Below, in pieces: positions 35,863 to 46,461 of a stretch of 64,000 nucleotides of DNA. How positions within the stretch are numbered: position 1 is the first letter of the stretch; every line of letters begins with the position of its first letter. The notes below the pieces were generated by a model that saw nothing but the letters and a program-made list of their open reading frames with translations, was not told where the DNA came from and ran no database searches. This stretch comes from Nothopassalora personata (Eukaryota > Ascomycota > Dothideomycetes > Mycosphaerellales > Mycosphaerellaceae). Location of the stretch: NCBI GenBank assembly GCA_033816765.1, contig CM066296.1, positions 1,922,001-1,986,000 on the forward strand, in the 5' to 3' direction. The translations under genes were made by a program, and so were the position numbers.

Positions 35863-37788
35863 ATGCATACTGCCACTGTCGGTCAAGATGGTGTTCCTAC
35901 CTATTGGGGCACCAGCGGAAGAGGGCTGCAGATGATGATCACTGCAGTCGCGACGACTGACTTCCTCCTGTTCGGTTACGATCAGGGGGTGATGTCTGGT
36001 ATCATCTCGGCGGAAGCATTCACTCACGACTTCCCTGAAGTTGAGGGCAACAGTATGTTGCACGACGACTAGGTAGTAGTTCACGATATTGACGCCATCG
36101 CCCAGGCACCTACGAGGGCTTCGTTACTGCCATCTACGCCGTCGGCTGCTTTCTTGGAGCCTGTTTCATTCTATGCTTTGGCGATCATCTCGGCCGACGC
36201 AAGTCTATCTTCCTTGGCGCGACTATCATGATTATCGGTGTTATCATTCAGGTCTGTGCAGTACCAGTCGGCAGCGGCGCCACCGCGCAATTCATCATTG
36301 GAAGGTGCATTACCGGAATCGGCAACGGCATCAACACATCAACCGTCCCTACCTACCAGGCAGAATGCAGCAAGTCACATAACCGTGGCAAGCTCATCTG
36401 TATCGAGGGAGGCAACGTCGCCATTGGAACGTTGATCGCATATTGGTACGGGCTTAGAACACGACGTGAGGTTGATCCGCGCGTGCTAATTCTGCTATCA
36501 GGATCGACTACGGCTGTATCTATGGACCTCATACCTTCGTGTGGCGCTTCCCTATCGCGTTCCAATGTGTGTTCGCAATCATTGTGTTGATATCGATGCT
36601 GCGATTGTATGTTATACAGGCCTCATATCGGGAAACACACTGCTGACAGCAATGACAGACCAGAGAGTCCTCGTTGGCTGCTTACCAAAGACCGCGCTCA
36701 AGTCGTGCTAGCAAGCTTGGCAGGAAAGCAAACACAAGATGCTGAAGTCCAACTCCAGCTCAATGTCATTGTCGATTCAATCAGAGCCTCCGGCCATAAG
36801 GGCGGTGTCACACCAGTGTCTGCACTCGTCACTGGTGGCAAGACTCAGCACTTGCGCCGTATGTTGCTTGGTGCTTCGTCTCAGATGATGCAACAGCTTG
36901 GGGGTTGTAATGCTGTGATTTACTACTTCCCAATTCTTTTTCAGGTAAGCCATATCATATACCCTGTTGCGAGAACATACCCTGACACTCTTCGCAGTCT
37001 TCCATCGGTGTCAGCCACAACATGGCCCTCCTCCTCGGCGGCATCAACATGATCGTCTAGAGCGCCTTCGCCACCACATCCTGGTTCCTCGTGGAGCGCG
37101 TCGGCCGTCGCAAGCTTTATCTCTGGGGCACTGTCGGCCAATGTCTCTCCATGATCTTGACATTCGGCGCCCTTATCCCTGGCACTGAGTCGGCAGCAAA
37201 GGGAGCTGCTGTCGGTCTCTTTACCTACATTGGATTCTTTGGAGCTACGTGGCTCCCGCTGCCATGGTTGTACCCAGCTGAGATCAACCCGCTGAAGACA
37301 AGAGCCAAGGCGAACGCCTTCTCGACCGTGAACAATTGGCTATGGAACTTTGTAAGTTGTCTTGCAACATCGGATTCACGAAAAGGGCTAACACCTGAAC
37401 ACAGTTCATCGTCATGATCATCCCCGTCCTCATCGACAATATCGGCTGGGGGACTTACCTCTTCTTCGCGGTGCTGAACGCCATCTTCTTCCCGATAATC
37501 TACTTCTTGTACCCCGAGACGGCTCAACGATCTCTGGAAGAAATCGATCTTGTCTTTGCGAAGGGTTACACGGAGAAGATGAGCTATGTCCGCGCTGCCA
37601 AAGAACTTCCACGCCTTACGGAAGAGGAGATCGATGCATGCGCCAGGGAGTATGGATTTGGAAGTAGTGATGAGGAGGAGGTGGATGGTGCGGTTAAGGA
37701 GGGACAGTTTAGGAGTAATGAGAAGGAACATGATTCGGAGAAGGAGGAGATCAAGGAATATCCTGAGAGTGCAGGCAAGAAGAGGTAG
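35863..37788 (+). pseudogene. MFS sugar (hexose) transporter with one in-frame TAG
   Basis: Six exons (introns 36,053-36,105; 36,446-36,501; 36,607-36,658; 36,945-36,997; 37,352-37,404, all GT-AG) join in frame to 552 positions, full length for the family. Visible features: LFGYDQGVMSG in helix 1, GDHLGRRKS in loop 2-3, PESPRWLL after helix 6, the QQLGGCNAVIYYFP segment of helix 7, ERVGRRKL, and PETAQRSLEEID at the end of the last helix, followed by a charged cytosolic tail. Codon 37,058-37,060 is TAG, in MIV*SAFATTSWF, where relatives have an aromatic residue. It truncates the protein after helix 8. Everything downstream is still open and spliceable, so the mutation is recent, a sequencing error, or read through. 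A Copia element has also displaced the promoter. Confidence 0.82.
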
Positions 37789-37836
37789 TGGCTACGGCCC
37801 ACATGAATCTGGTGGGGATAGAGCTGATGTGCCACA

Positions 37837-37880
37837 GAGCATGCAGCATGCAGTATGCAGCATAGAGCATAGAGCATAGA
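37837..37880. repeat. Short tandem repeat of gcat(g/a)ca/gagcata units
   Basis: Repeated gcatgca, gcatagagcata motifs just downstream of the transporter stop. A local slippage repeat with no coding sense. Confidence 0.7.
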
Positions 37881-40156
37881 TGACGATGATACCCCATGCA
37901 TTTCAAGATGCATTACTTTAGAGAATGGATAGCGGGATGGAAGAATAGAAGAATAGATCGCTTCGACTACAACCGCAAGCACGTGCAGCACGTCACGACA
38001 GACCGACTGATTGAGGAAACCTCAGGCACAATCGAAGTGTCATTCATCAACTAGAGGGTTAAAGTCGGGCCTCGCTTTCCATGTCCGGGCCTCCTACATG
38101 CATTACCTCTCATGCAGCTTTCGCGCGTGCTTCGCGTGCCTTTCGCTGTTTCGGGCGGGAGATGAAAGCCGTACCCCGTAACACATATTTTCCTCTGCTG
38201 TGCAATGCTTGTTATGGTTGAGAATCCACCAATTCCGGGGGTCGATTACAACTTCTTCTCTGCTGCTGTTGTCGGGAGATGCATGATTTATGTTGGCTTG
38301 GTATCCTGAAGTCTGCTCTGCTTTTGTTGAGAAATTGCTTTTGTCTACCCACCAGTAAGACGATAGTCAAGATGAGTTGGATGATGATGAAGGTGGATGA
38401 GATGGAATGATTCAAGTCTCTTTCTGGGTGGTGAAATGCTGTTTTCCAAGTGTTGGTATCACTTTCAAGGACGTCTAGATTCGTTCCCCCACCTTCCATG
38501 TCTACCCACTGCTCTCTTCTTTCAAGAGTACTTGCATCCTCCTTCCCCTGCCAAACTTCGCCTTCAAATATGGCGCATGGGGCCAATCGACCTCTTCCTC
38601 TTCCTCTTCCTCTTCCTCTTCTGCTACTCCTCGACCCCTACATGGGACACTGTTAGTAGCGGTGGAGTATCTATCCCCCATGGGACAATCAGCATGCTGC
38701 ACATTACCCACACGTGCTAAGCCATGTCCGAAAGAAAATCATCAGCGTACAGTATGGAAACCAAAATCAGCGTGTCATAGTGATGAGCCAAGGGCAAAGC
38801 TGAGCAAAGTTTCGTGCGGGTCTCGTGAAAGTGCTGCGTGGTGGTGCTACCTTCCATGTCGTGCTTAGCAGAGCAATGTTGTGTGAGGATCATGTTAGTC
38901 TCGCGCTTCGCTTCACCATCACATGCACGCCGTCGATAGCTTGGAGTTGAACAGATGTACAATACTTGTGGTGGAGTAGAGTGTTGATCATAGAAGGTAC
39001 ATGACTGCAGTATCCTGAAAGAGCCCGTTGCGTGATTGATAGCGCTTCGAAGTTGGCACATGGCCGGGACGAATCAGAGCATGAGCCGTATTGGTGAGGG
39101 TATATACTCTGTTCGGTACTCGGTCACATTGATCCGGTCAGACACTGAGTGGAACCATAATCCAAGTTGTTTTGGGTGCGGAGGTGGCTGATCTTGGCGG
39201 TGGTTCACAGAGGTGATCGACCATGTAACAAGAGGTGGTCCCTCAAAGTTTAGACATTGGCCTTGTCAATAATGATGCTCTTTAGCTTGCTTCACTGATT
39301 GTTAGTGGTTGCATGTATGTTTGCAATTCATTTTCCGTGCTTGATACTTGCAACAGCCCGGTCTCTGAACAATTACTGTGTTGCAAGTATCGAAGAAGCG
39401 CAAGGAAGCCTCGGTATCTTTCAGGTTCCACATGCAGAATTGATGTGTAGTCTGGTTTGGGTTTCGCCGAACGTTAATGGAGCGGTGAGATGTTGATCTC
39501 TGGCAGTTGTGTGTGTCGTCAGTCGGCACGGATGCCAGCTGAATCCCCAATGGAGAATTTGATGGCACTTTGACAAAGGCTGGTGACAGAACTGTTTTCA
39601 CCAGAAGTTCTCACCTCACAGTACGTATTTTCTTCACCACAGTTGCAGATCATTCGTTGCGAATGCCTCGCGGGAGTGCTATAACCGAGGCTTCATGATT
39701 ACTGTTTCCGGGGTAGGAGTGGTGATGAATGAGCTGGGCTCTTCTGAGATATGCATTGATTTGTATTATGAATACCGCAAGCGCTGCCTTGCAGCTGACA
39801 CTTGACTATCGGTATGCAGAGTCGTGTATTTCCTGGGCCTTTCCATGTTGACGCATGGTATTGCGGGCATGTACGGTACTGTAGGCTGCAGCTTGCACTG
39901 TCTATGACCATCCTGCTTCTTGTTTTTCTTCGCTGTCATACCTCCACTCTAACGCTGTACAGAGCGCGTCGATAGTGTCTCGAAGTGGGTCCCGATGCTT
40001 CCGGCTTTGGCCAACAAGAACATGCCTCAGGTTAGGGGCGAGTCTGGCTGCTGCGACAGACGTCGATGCCGCAGCAGAGCGCAAATCGAGCCAAGGGGCT
40101 CTTATGAGAGCTTATGTCATGTTCTTCCTTCGTCCGTCACATCCATGGCCACCCCA
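37881..40156. other. Gene-poor intergenic region with a microsatellite
   Basis: About 2.3 kb of normal composition in which I could support no gene on either strand: the short ORFs overlap one another, lack splice-consistent extensions and resemble no family. A (CCTCTT)n microsatellite lies at about 38,591-38,621. Transcribed non-coding RNA or UTRs cannot be excluded. Confidence 0.5.
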
Positions 40157-40543
40157 TCACTTCAACCTCACCATGTTTGTCAACCGCCTCTTCAGATTGC
40201 CCCACCATGTCCTGCTAGGTAGCTCCTCCAGCTCCTTCTTCAAAGCACTGTAATGCTCAGGGTTACTGTCCGGCTTCAACAATCGATCCGGCAGACGGAA
40301 CTGCTTTGTGAATGCATTGTCGAGGAGCAAGTATGCAGCGTTTACTTCCTTCTCCTCGTCGCGACAGGGGACTGGCGGTGTTTGGACGCGTGTTTGGAGG
40401 ATTTTGGTGAAAGACTTCTCGGGGCGGAGGATGTCTTGTGGCCAGCGCGTGAGGAGACGCGAGTAGTGGGCTGCGATGGTCTGGAGGGGTGTCAGCGGGG
40501 TGTATAGATATGAGCATCTACGGCGTGTTACCTGGCGGGACAT
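40157..40543 (-). CDS. Cbp6/UQCC2-like cytochrome bc1 complex assembly factor
   Basis: Two exons on the minus strand: ATG at 40,543, a four-codon first exon (MSRQ), a 51-bp GT-AG intron (40,531-40,481), then 108 codons including the stop, giving 111 residues. The protein starts TIAAHYSRLLTRWPQDILRPEKSF after the intron and contains LDNAFTKQFRLPDRLLKP, ending in a Leu/Lys/Arg-rich helix (ELPSRTWWGNLKRRL). The length and the pattern Y.RLL..WP.D..RP.......L..RV match the UQCC2/Cbp6 family, which with Cbp3 promotes translation and early assembly of cytochrome b on mitoribosomes. This assignment comes from pattern recognition. The gene is divergent from mtIF2, with 217 bp between start codons. It looks intact. 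Confidence 0.68.
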   Translation of the reverse strand: MSRQVTRRRCSYLYTPLTPLQTIAAHYSRLLTRWPQDILRPEKSFTKILQTRVQTPPVPCRDEEKEVNAAYLLLDNAFTKQFRLPDRLLKPDSNPEHYSALKKELEELPSRTWWGNLKRRLTNMVRLK

Positions 40544-40760
40544 GACGAATGGTGTTGGGTAAGAAACGAGAGTTGCAAAAGCGATCAATATCGTTAACGT
40601 TATTATATATCTCCCATCGCATCGTCATCGTCATGGATGGGCAACTTTTGGCTCGGTTTCGGATGAGGCACCCGGGCAGCATCGCCGCGGGTGAAATGTT
40701 CTGGGGCTCCATCGATCATCGTGCTCTGCGTCTCTCACATCTGTGGCGCGCTGTAATATA
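40544..40760. promoter_or_regulatory. Divergent promoter between the Cbp6-like gene and mtIF2
   Basis: Only 217 bp separate the two ATGs on opposite strands, so the promoters must overlap or be shared. The stretch contains a TA-rich segment (gttattatatatctc near 40,597) and GC-rich parts. Both products act in mitochondrial translation or assembly, which would suit co-regulation; that is inference. Confidence 0.55.
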
Positions 40761-43700
40761 ATGAGAAGACAACGCGTACTGAGGGTCAGTATTGAAGGCA
40801 CATTGATGCAACATTGATTGACACGTCCCAGTCGTCCTCAGCGCAAAGTCTCTGCATCCTCTGTGCCTGTCGACTCGGCATCGAGCCTCTAACCCACCAC
40901 ATCACTCCTTTCGTCTCGACTACTGCACGGCGAGGCATACGAACGACTCCGAATCCCTTCCAGTCCGCTGCGCCTGCGCCCGCACCCGCACCCGCACCCA
41001 GCACTGACATCGGCACTGCTGCCGCACTCGGAGGCTTCCACTTCGATCCGGATGCGGGCCTGACCCTCGCCGAGCAGCAGGAGAAGGCTCGGCGGCTGGA
41101 AGCCCAGCGACAGCGACAGCGAGCAGCTGAGGCACAACAGGCCAACCAGCAGCAAATATGGCAGGAGACGGAACAGCGGCGGCAGTCTGCGGTCGACAAG
41201 GCGTCGAGTCGTCCGGGCCAAGCAGGCCGGAACCAGCAGGAGGAGCGCAAGAAGGAAGTCTCATACAGGAAGGTCCATGTATCGAACCCGGATCATGTCG
41301 AGCCCGATGCTCCATCGCCCGTGGGACAGCCTCTTGGACAAGCTATGCCGGGTGGCCAGAAACCTGCTTCGCGGAGCCAGAATGTCTTCACCAAGGTCGC
41401 GGCGAACGAGGGGCAGCCGGGCCTTCGAGCACAGAATGTACGGAAGGATAAGAGTGACGGTGTCGAAAGGGGCCTAAGGATCACGAAGCATGTCGGGCGG
41501 CACGAGTACGAAGAAGGCGATACAGCACCTGCGTCTCTGAAGCCGAACCCCAGGAACGAGAGGAGTGGTAATGCTCGACTCGGGGCAAATGCGCCTTCCC
41601 AGAACGTCCCTGCCAAGAACGGTCCAAAGAAGATCGCGAACCCGTTCGCTACGCCCACCAAGAAGGATACTGCATCTACCGAGCAGAGTACGACTTCGGG
41701 ATGGGGCATGGGCGCCACCAGGACAGTATCGGATGTACCCGAAGAGCCTGTCGAGAGAGCGTCCGTTGTCTGGGATGATGGTGTTGACAGGCCGCCGAAC
41801 CCAGCGATTCAAGACAGGGACGATGCCATTGCACAACGCCACAACGGAGGTGAAACGCAGTACCGCTCACGGGCCGGTGAAGATGTTCTGCGGGCGAGAG
41901 CACCGCGATCGCCAGACTCGAAGACGTTCCAGCCTACTCGCGCACTACAGGAGGACTCACAGGACGGCTCTTCGACGGACAGGCATTCGTGGGACGCAAG
42001 GGAGATCGACAGCGTTCTCGAAGAAGCGACTGCTCCGAAGACATCTGACATCTCTACACACCAAGCGGAACCGACGCAGCCATATCAGAACTCTACCGAG
42101 ATGCAATCGGCCAATACTGGCTCGTTCGGCTACCATGAAGATGCTTCGCTCGCGGGAGAGCTCGGGGCGAACGAGCAAGCGTCGATTTTCAGAGACCATC
42201 TTCGCCGCGAGGCTCCAGAAGCCCCTGTCCAAGCAACACTTAACTCTTCCGGCACTTCGCACTCGATCGCTGACACATCAACTGCTCAGCCGAGAGAAGC
42301 TGCAACGTCGCAGACCACTGCTGCATCGTCCTCGACATCTGCTTATGGCCAAGAAGAGTTGCAGCGACTACAGCAGGAGCTGGATGATGGCGAGATCACA
42401 CAGAAAGGGTACGAGAAGCGACGCGCAGTAATCATGGAAATGCAACAATTGCAGCGGGACTTTGACGAGGGCGATATCACACAAAAGGGCTTCGAAAAGA
42501 GGCGAACAGCCATTTTGGCACGACAAGGTATTATCACACCTGCGCAAGCTTCCACGAGCAGTACTCAGAGCCCATCGGAAATGCCTGACACTGCACAGGA
42601 AAGTCGTGGTACCCAGCGGCGAACTGATCCTCCCTTCGGGCTTGGTCAGTCTCCAGCGATGAGTGACCGGCCTACGCAATCGCAGGAGCATAACAGCCAT
42701 CAAGGAGCCCGAAACGACCCCCTGGGTACAGGCTATCGCGTCATGCCTTTCAATCCGAGCGCACTCCAGCAGCAAACGGACCAGGACCAGGATGCTACTG
42801 CACATTGGCAGCATCTGCGACCGAAGCGAGGACCTCCGAAAGAAGCAGTCCATCAGCAAACGCAGCAACAAGAGCAGTCGCAGCAACAAGAGCAGTCGCA
42901 GCAACAAGAGCAGTCGCAGCGGAACAATCAGCAGCCGTCGCAGCGACGACCACGAGAAGATTTGCCTGATGCCGCCGAAGCCGATCGGCTCTTCAATGTG
43001 CATAGACAGATGCGTCCGCAGCAACGTGTAATCTCCCAGCCCGAATCTGAGCCACGCACCAGCTACGAATTGTTCTCCAATTCGCAGCGACAAGCCAGAA
43101 CTTGCGCTCGTTGTGGCGAGACCGGCCATGTTGCCAAGTTTTGCCCAGATCCACATAAAAACGCAATTTGCCACAGATGCGGCAAGATGGGTCACATGGC
43201 GCATGTGTGTCCAAGCGGAGCCGGGCGAGCCATTCGTGATGTTGAACCGCGTCGAGGCAATTTCGAACGACGAGATTTCCTCCAAACCGATCAAAGACAT
43301 GAATTGCGAGGGTCAGGTCTATTCAGCGAAAGGACCGTTCGGTACACGACACCGAATTCTAGTGAAGCTGACCGAGAGTCTGTCCCATCCCACGAGAGCC
43401 GCTTTGCTCCTACACAATCAGATGTGAACGATGAAGAGGACCACAAGAAAGCTACTCAAGCCTCACGTCGGGCGCAAAAGTGGGCCGATGTTCAGGACGA
43501 GCCCGTCGGCGACAAACATGCCGATCGCCGGAAAAGCAAACGTGACAACAGGCGAAGATCCAACGATGATGAGGACGAGGAGGAGGGCGCCCGCGATGTC
43601 TATCGAGCACGCAAAGCGAAACGACAAGCTGAAGAGGATGCCGAGAAACGGAAAAAGGAGCAAGATAACAGACGGAGACGCCAAGCATTGAAGGCTGAGC

Positions 43701-45679
43701 AGAGTACGCCAATCACTCTACCGGAGTATGTCAACGTCCAGCAGCTGTCGCAACTGCTGGGTGTGAGATACGAAGAATTCGTCGAGCGCCTAGAAGAGCT
43801 TGGCTATGATGATATCTTCCCTGGTAAGACCTTGAATTCTGAGATTAGTGGGATGATCGCTATGGAATACAACTTTGAGCCGAAATACGACGTGGGTGCT
43901 CGCGAAGAAGAAGAGCGAGATCTGAAGCCAAGACCTGAAGTCGAAGACAAGGAGTTTCTTCCAACACGTCCACCGGTCGTCACGATTATGGGGCATGTCG
44001 ACCACGGCAAGACCACCATCTTGGACTACTTGCGCAAGAGCTCTGTCGCGGCTGGTGAAGCGGGTGGTATTACGCAGCACATTGGTGCTTTCAGTGTTCC
44101 CATGGCAAGCAGTGGCAAGACAGTCACATTCCTCGACACACCAGGTCATGCAGCTTTCTTGGCAATGAGACAACGTGGCGCGAACGTCACTGATATTGTC
44201 GTGCTGGTTGTTGCGGCAGATGACAGTGTCAAACCACAGACTCTGGAAGCCATCAAGCATGCCAAGGCTGCTGGTGTTCCCATGATCGTTGCCATCAACA
44301 AGGTCGACAAGCCAGAGGCGGACATCCAGCGCTGCAAACAAGATCTTGCTCGACACGGTGTCGAGATCGAGGACTTTGGTGGTGATACTCAGGTTGTCTG
44401 CATATCTGGCAAAACTGGCCAAGGCATGGACGAGCTGGAGGAGAGTGTGGTCACACTTTCCGAGATTCTGGATCATCGAGCGGAGACAGATGGCAGTGCA
44501 GAGGGATGGATTCTCGAAGCGACTACCAAGAAGGCCGGCCGTGTCGCTACCGTCCTTGTGCGCCGTGGAACACTAAGACCAGGTAGTGTCATCGTCGCTG
44601 GTAAGACGTGGGCGCGTATCAGGACTCTTCGCAACGAGGGTGGTAAGATACTTCATGAGATCGGTCCAGGCATGCCAGTCGAGGTCGATGGCTGGAGGGA
44701 TCAGCCCATCGCGGGTGATGAAGTCCTCCAAGCACCCAACGAGCAGAAAGCCACCAGCGTTGTCGAATATCGCCGGGAACGTGATGAGAGAGAGAGAGCT
44801 GCAAAAGACATGGAAGCCATCAACGAAGCCCGTCGCATGCAACAAGAGAAGCACGAGAAAGATAAGGCTACTGAGCAAGCAACTAAACGTGCAGCCGCCG
44901 CTGCACGCGCTGAAGGTCTGGACCGCGAGGCAGACTCCGCCGCGAAGGACGAGCCGGAACAGGAGCAGCAATCTGGACAGATCATCGTCCCCTTCATCAT
45001 CAAGGCAGACGTCTCAGGGTCCGCGGAAGCAGTCTCAGCCTACATCATGTCTCTGTCCAACCCTCTGATCGCACCACAGATCCTCGCATCCAACGTTGGC
45101 GCCGTCCACGAGTCCGACATTGAACTGGCCCATGCTGCGAGTGGTCATATCATTGCTTTCAATTTACCCGCGGATCCGGATATGCAAGCTCTTGCTGAGA
45201 AACGCTGTGTCAAGATCTTGGAGAACAATATTATTTACCGTGTCCTGGACGACGTCAAGGCTGTGCTGGAAGAGAAGCTGCCACCGATCGTGACACAGCG
45301 CGTCCTGGGTGAAGCGGAAGTCAGCGCGACCTTCGAAATTGGAGTCGGCGGTAGGAAGAAGATCAAGATTGCCGGCTGCAAGGTTCGCAACGGGTCTGTT
45401 GGTATGAGGAGTCGTGCACGCGTTATGCGGGGCGCAGAGAAAATCTATGATGGTGCGTATTTGCTATGGTCATGCTGCTACTGAAGTATGAAGCATTTGA
45501 AGCCGGGAAGCTAACATGTCTTGATAGGTACGATCATTTCCCTCAAAAACGTCAAGAAAGACGTCCAGGAAATGCGCAAAGGTACGGAATGTGGTCTGGG
45601 CTTCGATGGATGGGAAGGCTTTGAGGTTGGTGATCAGGTCCAGACTTATGAGGAGGTTAGTGAGAGGCGGAAGTTGTGA
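40761..45679 (+). CDS. Mitochondrial translation initiation factor IF-2
   Basis: A GTPase that delivers initiator tRNA to the mitoribosome. I propose three exons: MRRQR (40,761-40,775), intron 40,776-40,831, the main exon to 45,452, intron 45,453-45,527, and a last exon ending in TGA at 45,677-45,679; total 1,595 residues. The first exon is inferred because the long frame otherwise opens without an ATG, and it yields a good mitochondrial presequence (MRRQRSSSAQSL..., ARRGIRTTP). Order: Ala-Pro repeat near 50; a long low-complexity N-terminal region; two DITQKG(Y/F)EKRR repeats (about 514-565); three QQEQSQ repeats (about 680-700); two CCHC zinc knuckles (about 763-776 and 785-798); a charged helix; an IF2N-like segment [16 protein letters not shown]; the G domain with GHVDHGKT (about 1,059), [20 protein letters not shown] and SGKTGQG; domains II-IV to the end. 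The catalytic half is complete. The N-terminal half is unusually long. Confidence 0.88.
42356..42510 (+). repeat. Two internal DMAP-binding-like repeats in mtIF2
   Basis: Encoded peptides [19 protein letters not shown] and [19 protein letters not shown] lie back to back (27 codons apart). The EGDIT.KGYEKRR pattern is the one I associate with the DMAP1-binding domain of DIP2-type proteins. The two copies differ in DNA sequence, so the duplication is old. Confidence 0.65.
42863..42916 (+). repeat. Three perfect 18-bp coding repeats in mtIF2
   Basis: cagcaacaagagcagtcg is repeated three times without change (42,863-42,880, 42,881-42,898, 42,899-42,916), encoding QQQEQS units. In-frame repeats of this kind usually vary in number between strains. 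Confidence 0.9.
43103..43210 (+). other. Two CCHC zinc knuckles within mtIF2
   Basis: The encoded segments [14 protein letters not shown] and [14 protein letters not shown] have the C-X2-C-X4-H-X4-C spacing and sit 8 residues apart. Zinc knuckles bind single-stranded RNA or DNA. They lie upstream of the IF2N-like segment and the GTPase domain in the same uninterrupted reading frame. Confidence 0.88.
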
Positions 45680-46226
45680 GAGAAGTGGTGGATCAATCCG
45701 ATTTGCACATGTAGACTTGTGCGGGAGGAGGTGTATATGGGATGTACAGAAGAGGTGTACAGTACCGGCCTCTTTACGAGCATCGTTCTGCTCCGTCACC
45801 GCATCGAGAATTATCATTGGGGAGCCGCGGTGAATGTATACAATAGCAGTTAGAACTTCACTACAAGAGATGATCAGCGCCGCCTCTGTAGCGATCGGTA
45901 CACATCGAATCTAACCGCATTTACAATGAGCGTGAAGGGACTAGTCGGAATCGAAAGGAGAAAGGCGAAAGATGCAAGTGTGAGCTGGGAGCTTCTTCAG
46001 TGCACAGAATTTTGCAGACTTTTTGTTGGCGAGGTTTTGATGCTTGAGTTGAGCAAAGGCATCGACCAGGCCAACAGTGAGTGATTGAGGACTATTGTTG
46101 GGCACATATGCCTCTACTGTCGACCGGGGGAGGACTTTCCAGAACGATGTTTGATCGCTTAGGCCCCATTGCTATCCCTTTTAGTGGCACTCTAACGCCC
46201 CGAGAGGGGGGAGGGGGGGCTAATCT
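45680..46226. other. Intergenic, 3' flank of mtIF2
   Basis: No gene is supported. It contains the mtIF2 3' UTR. A G-rich stretch (gagagggggg, gggggggc) lies directly left of the LTR relic. Confidence 0.5.
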
Positions 46227-46399
46227 TGTAATCTTATTAGGTTATACTAAACCTATTAGTTATATAGCTATATTAGTTCGGACTTAGTATATATACACTT
46301 TATATTACTTTGCTTCTATAACTATATAGACTTATACTATGTACAATGTATATAGTTACTAATCTACCCCATCGTTAAGCTTGTACTTGTACTACAACA
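46227..46399. repeat. Solo Copia-type LTR relic, RIPed, mosaic 5' end
   Basis: Positions from about 46,260 to 46,399 match the Copia LTR at 35,144-35,319 (ggacttagtatatata, ctaatctacccc, cttgtact, ctacaaca end). The first about 35 bp instead match the 3' end of the Gypsy LTR (cttgtaat...ttaggttatactaaacct). The flanking 5-mers (aatct and ggagt) differ, so no intact duplication remains. It lies 63 bp upstream of the kinase-like gene. Confidence 0.65.
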
Positions 46400-46461
46400 G
46401 GAGTATCCACGACACAGCGCCTCGAGCACTCTCAAAAGCGGTTTCCTGTGACCGTGATTGA

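Noticed and set aside
38212..39061. Several ORFs of about 65-124 codons between the transporter and the Cbp6-like gene
   Set aside because: They include microsatellite-encoded poly-Glu or Leu/Pro runs and have no conserved motif or intron support.
44573..45003. Antisense ORFs of 100-160 codons within mtIF2
   Set aside because: They are shadows of the strongly supported mtIF2 reading frame.
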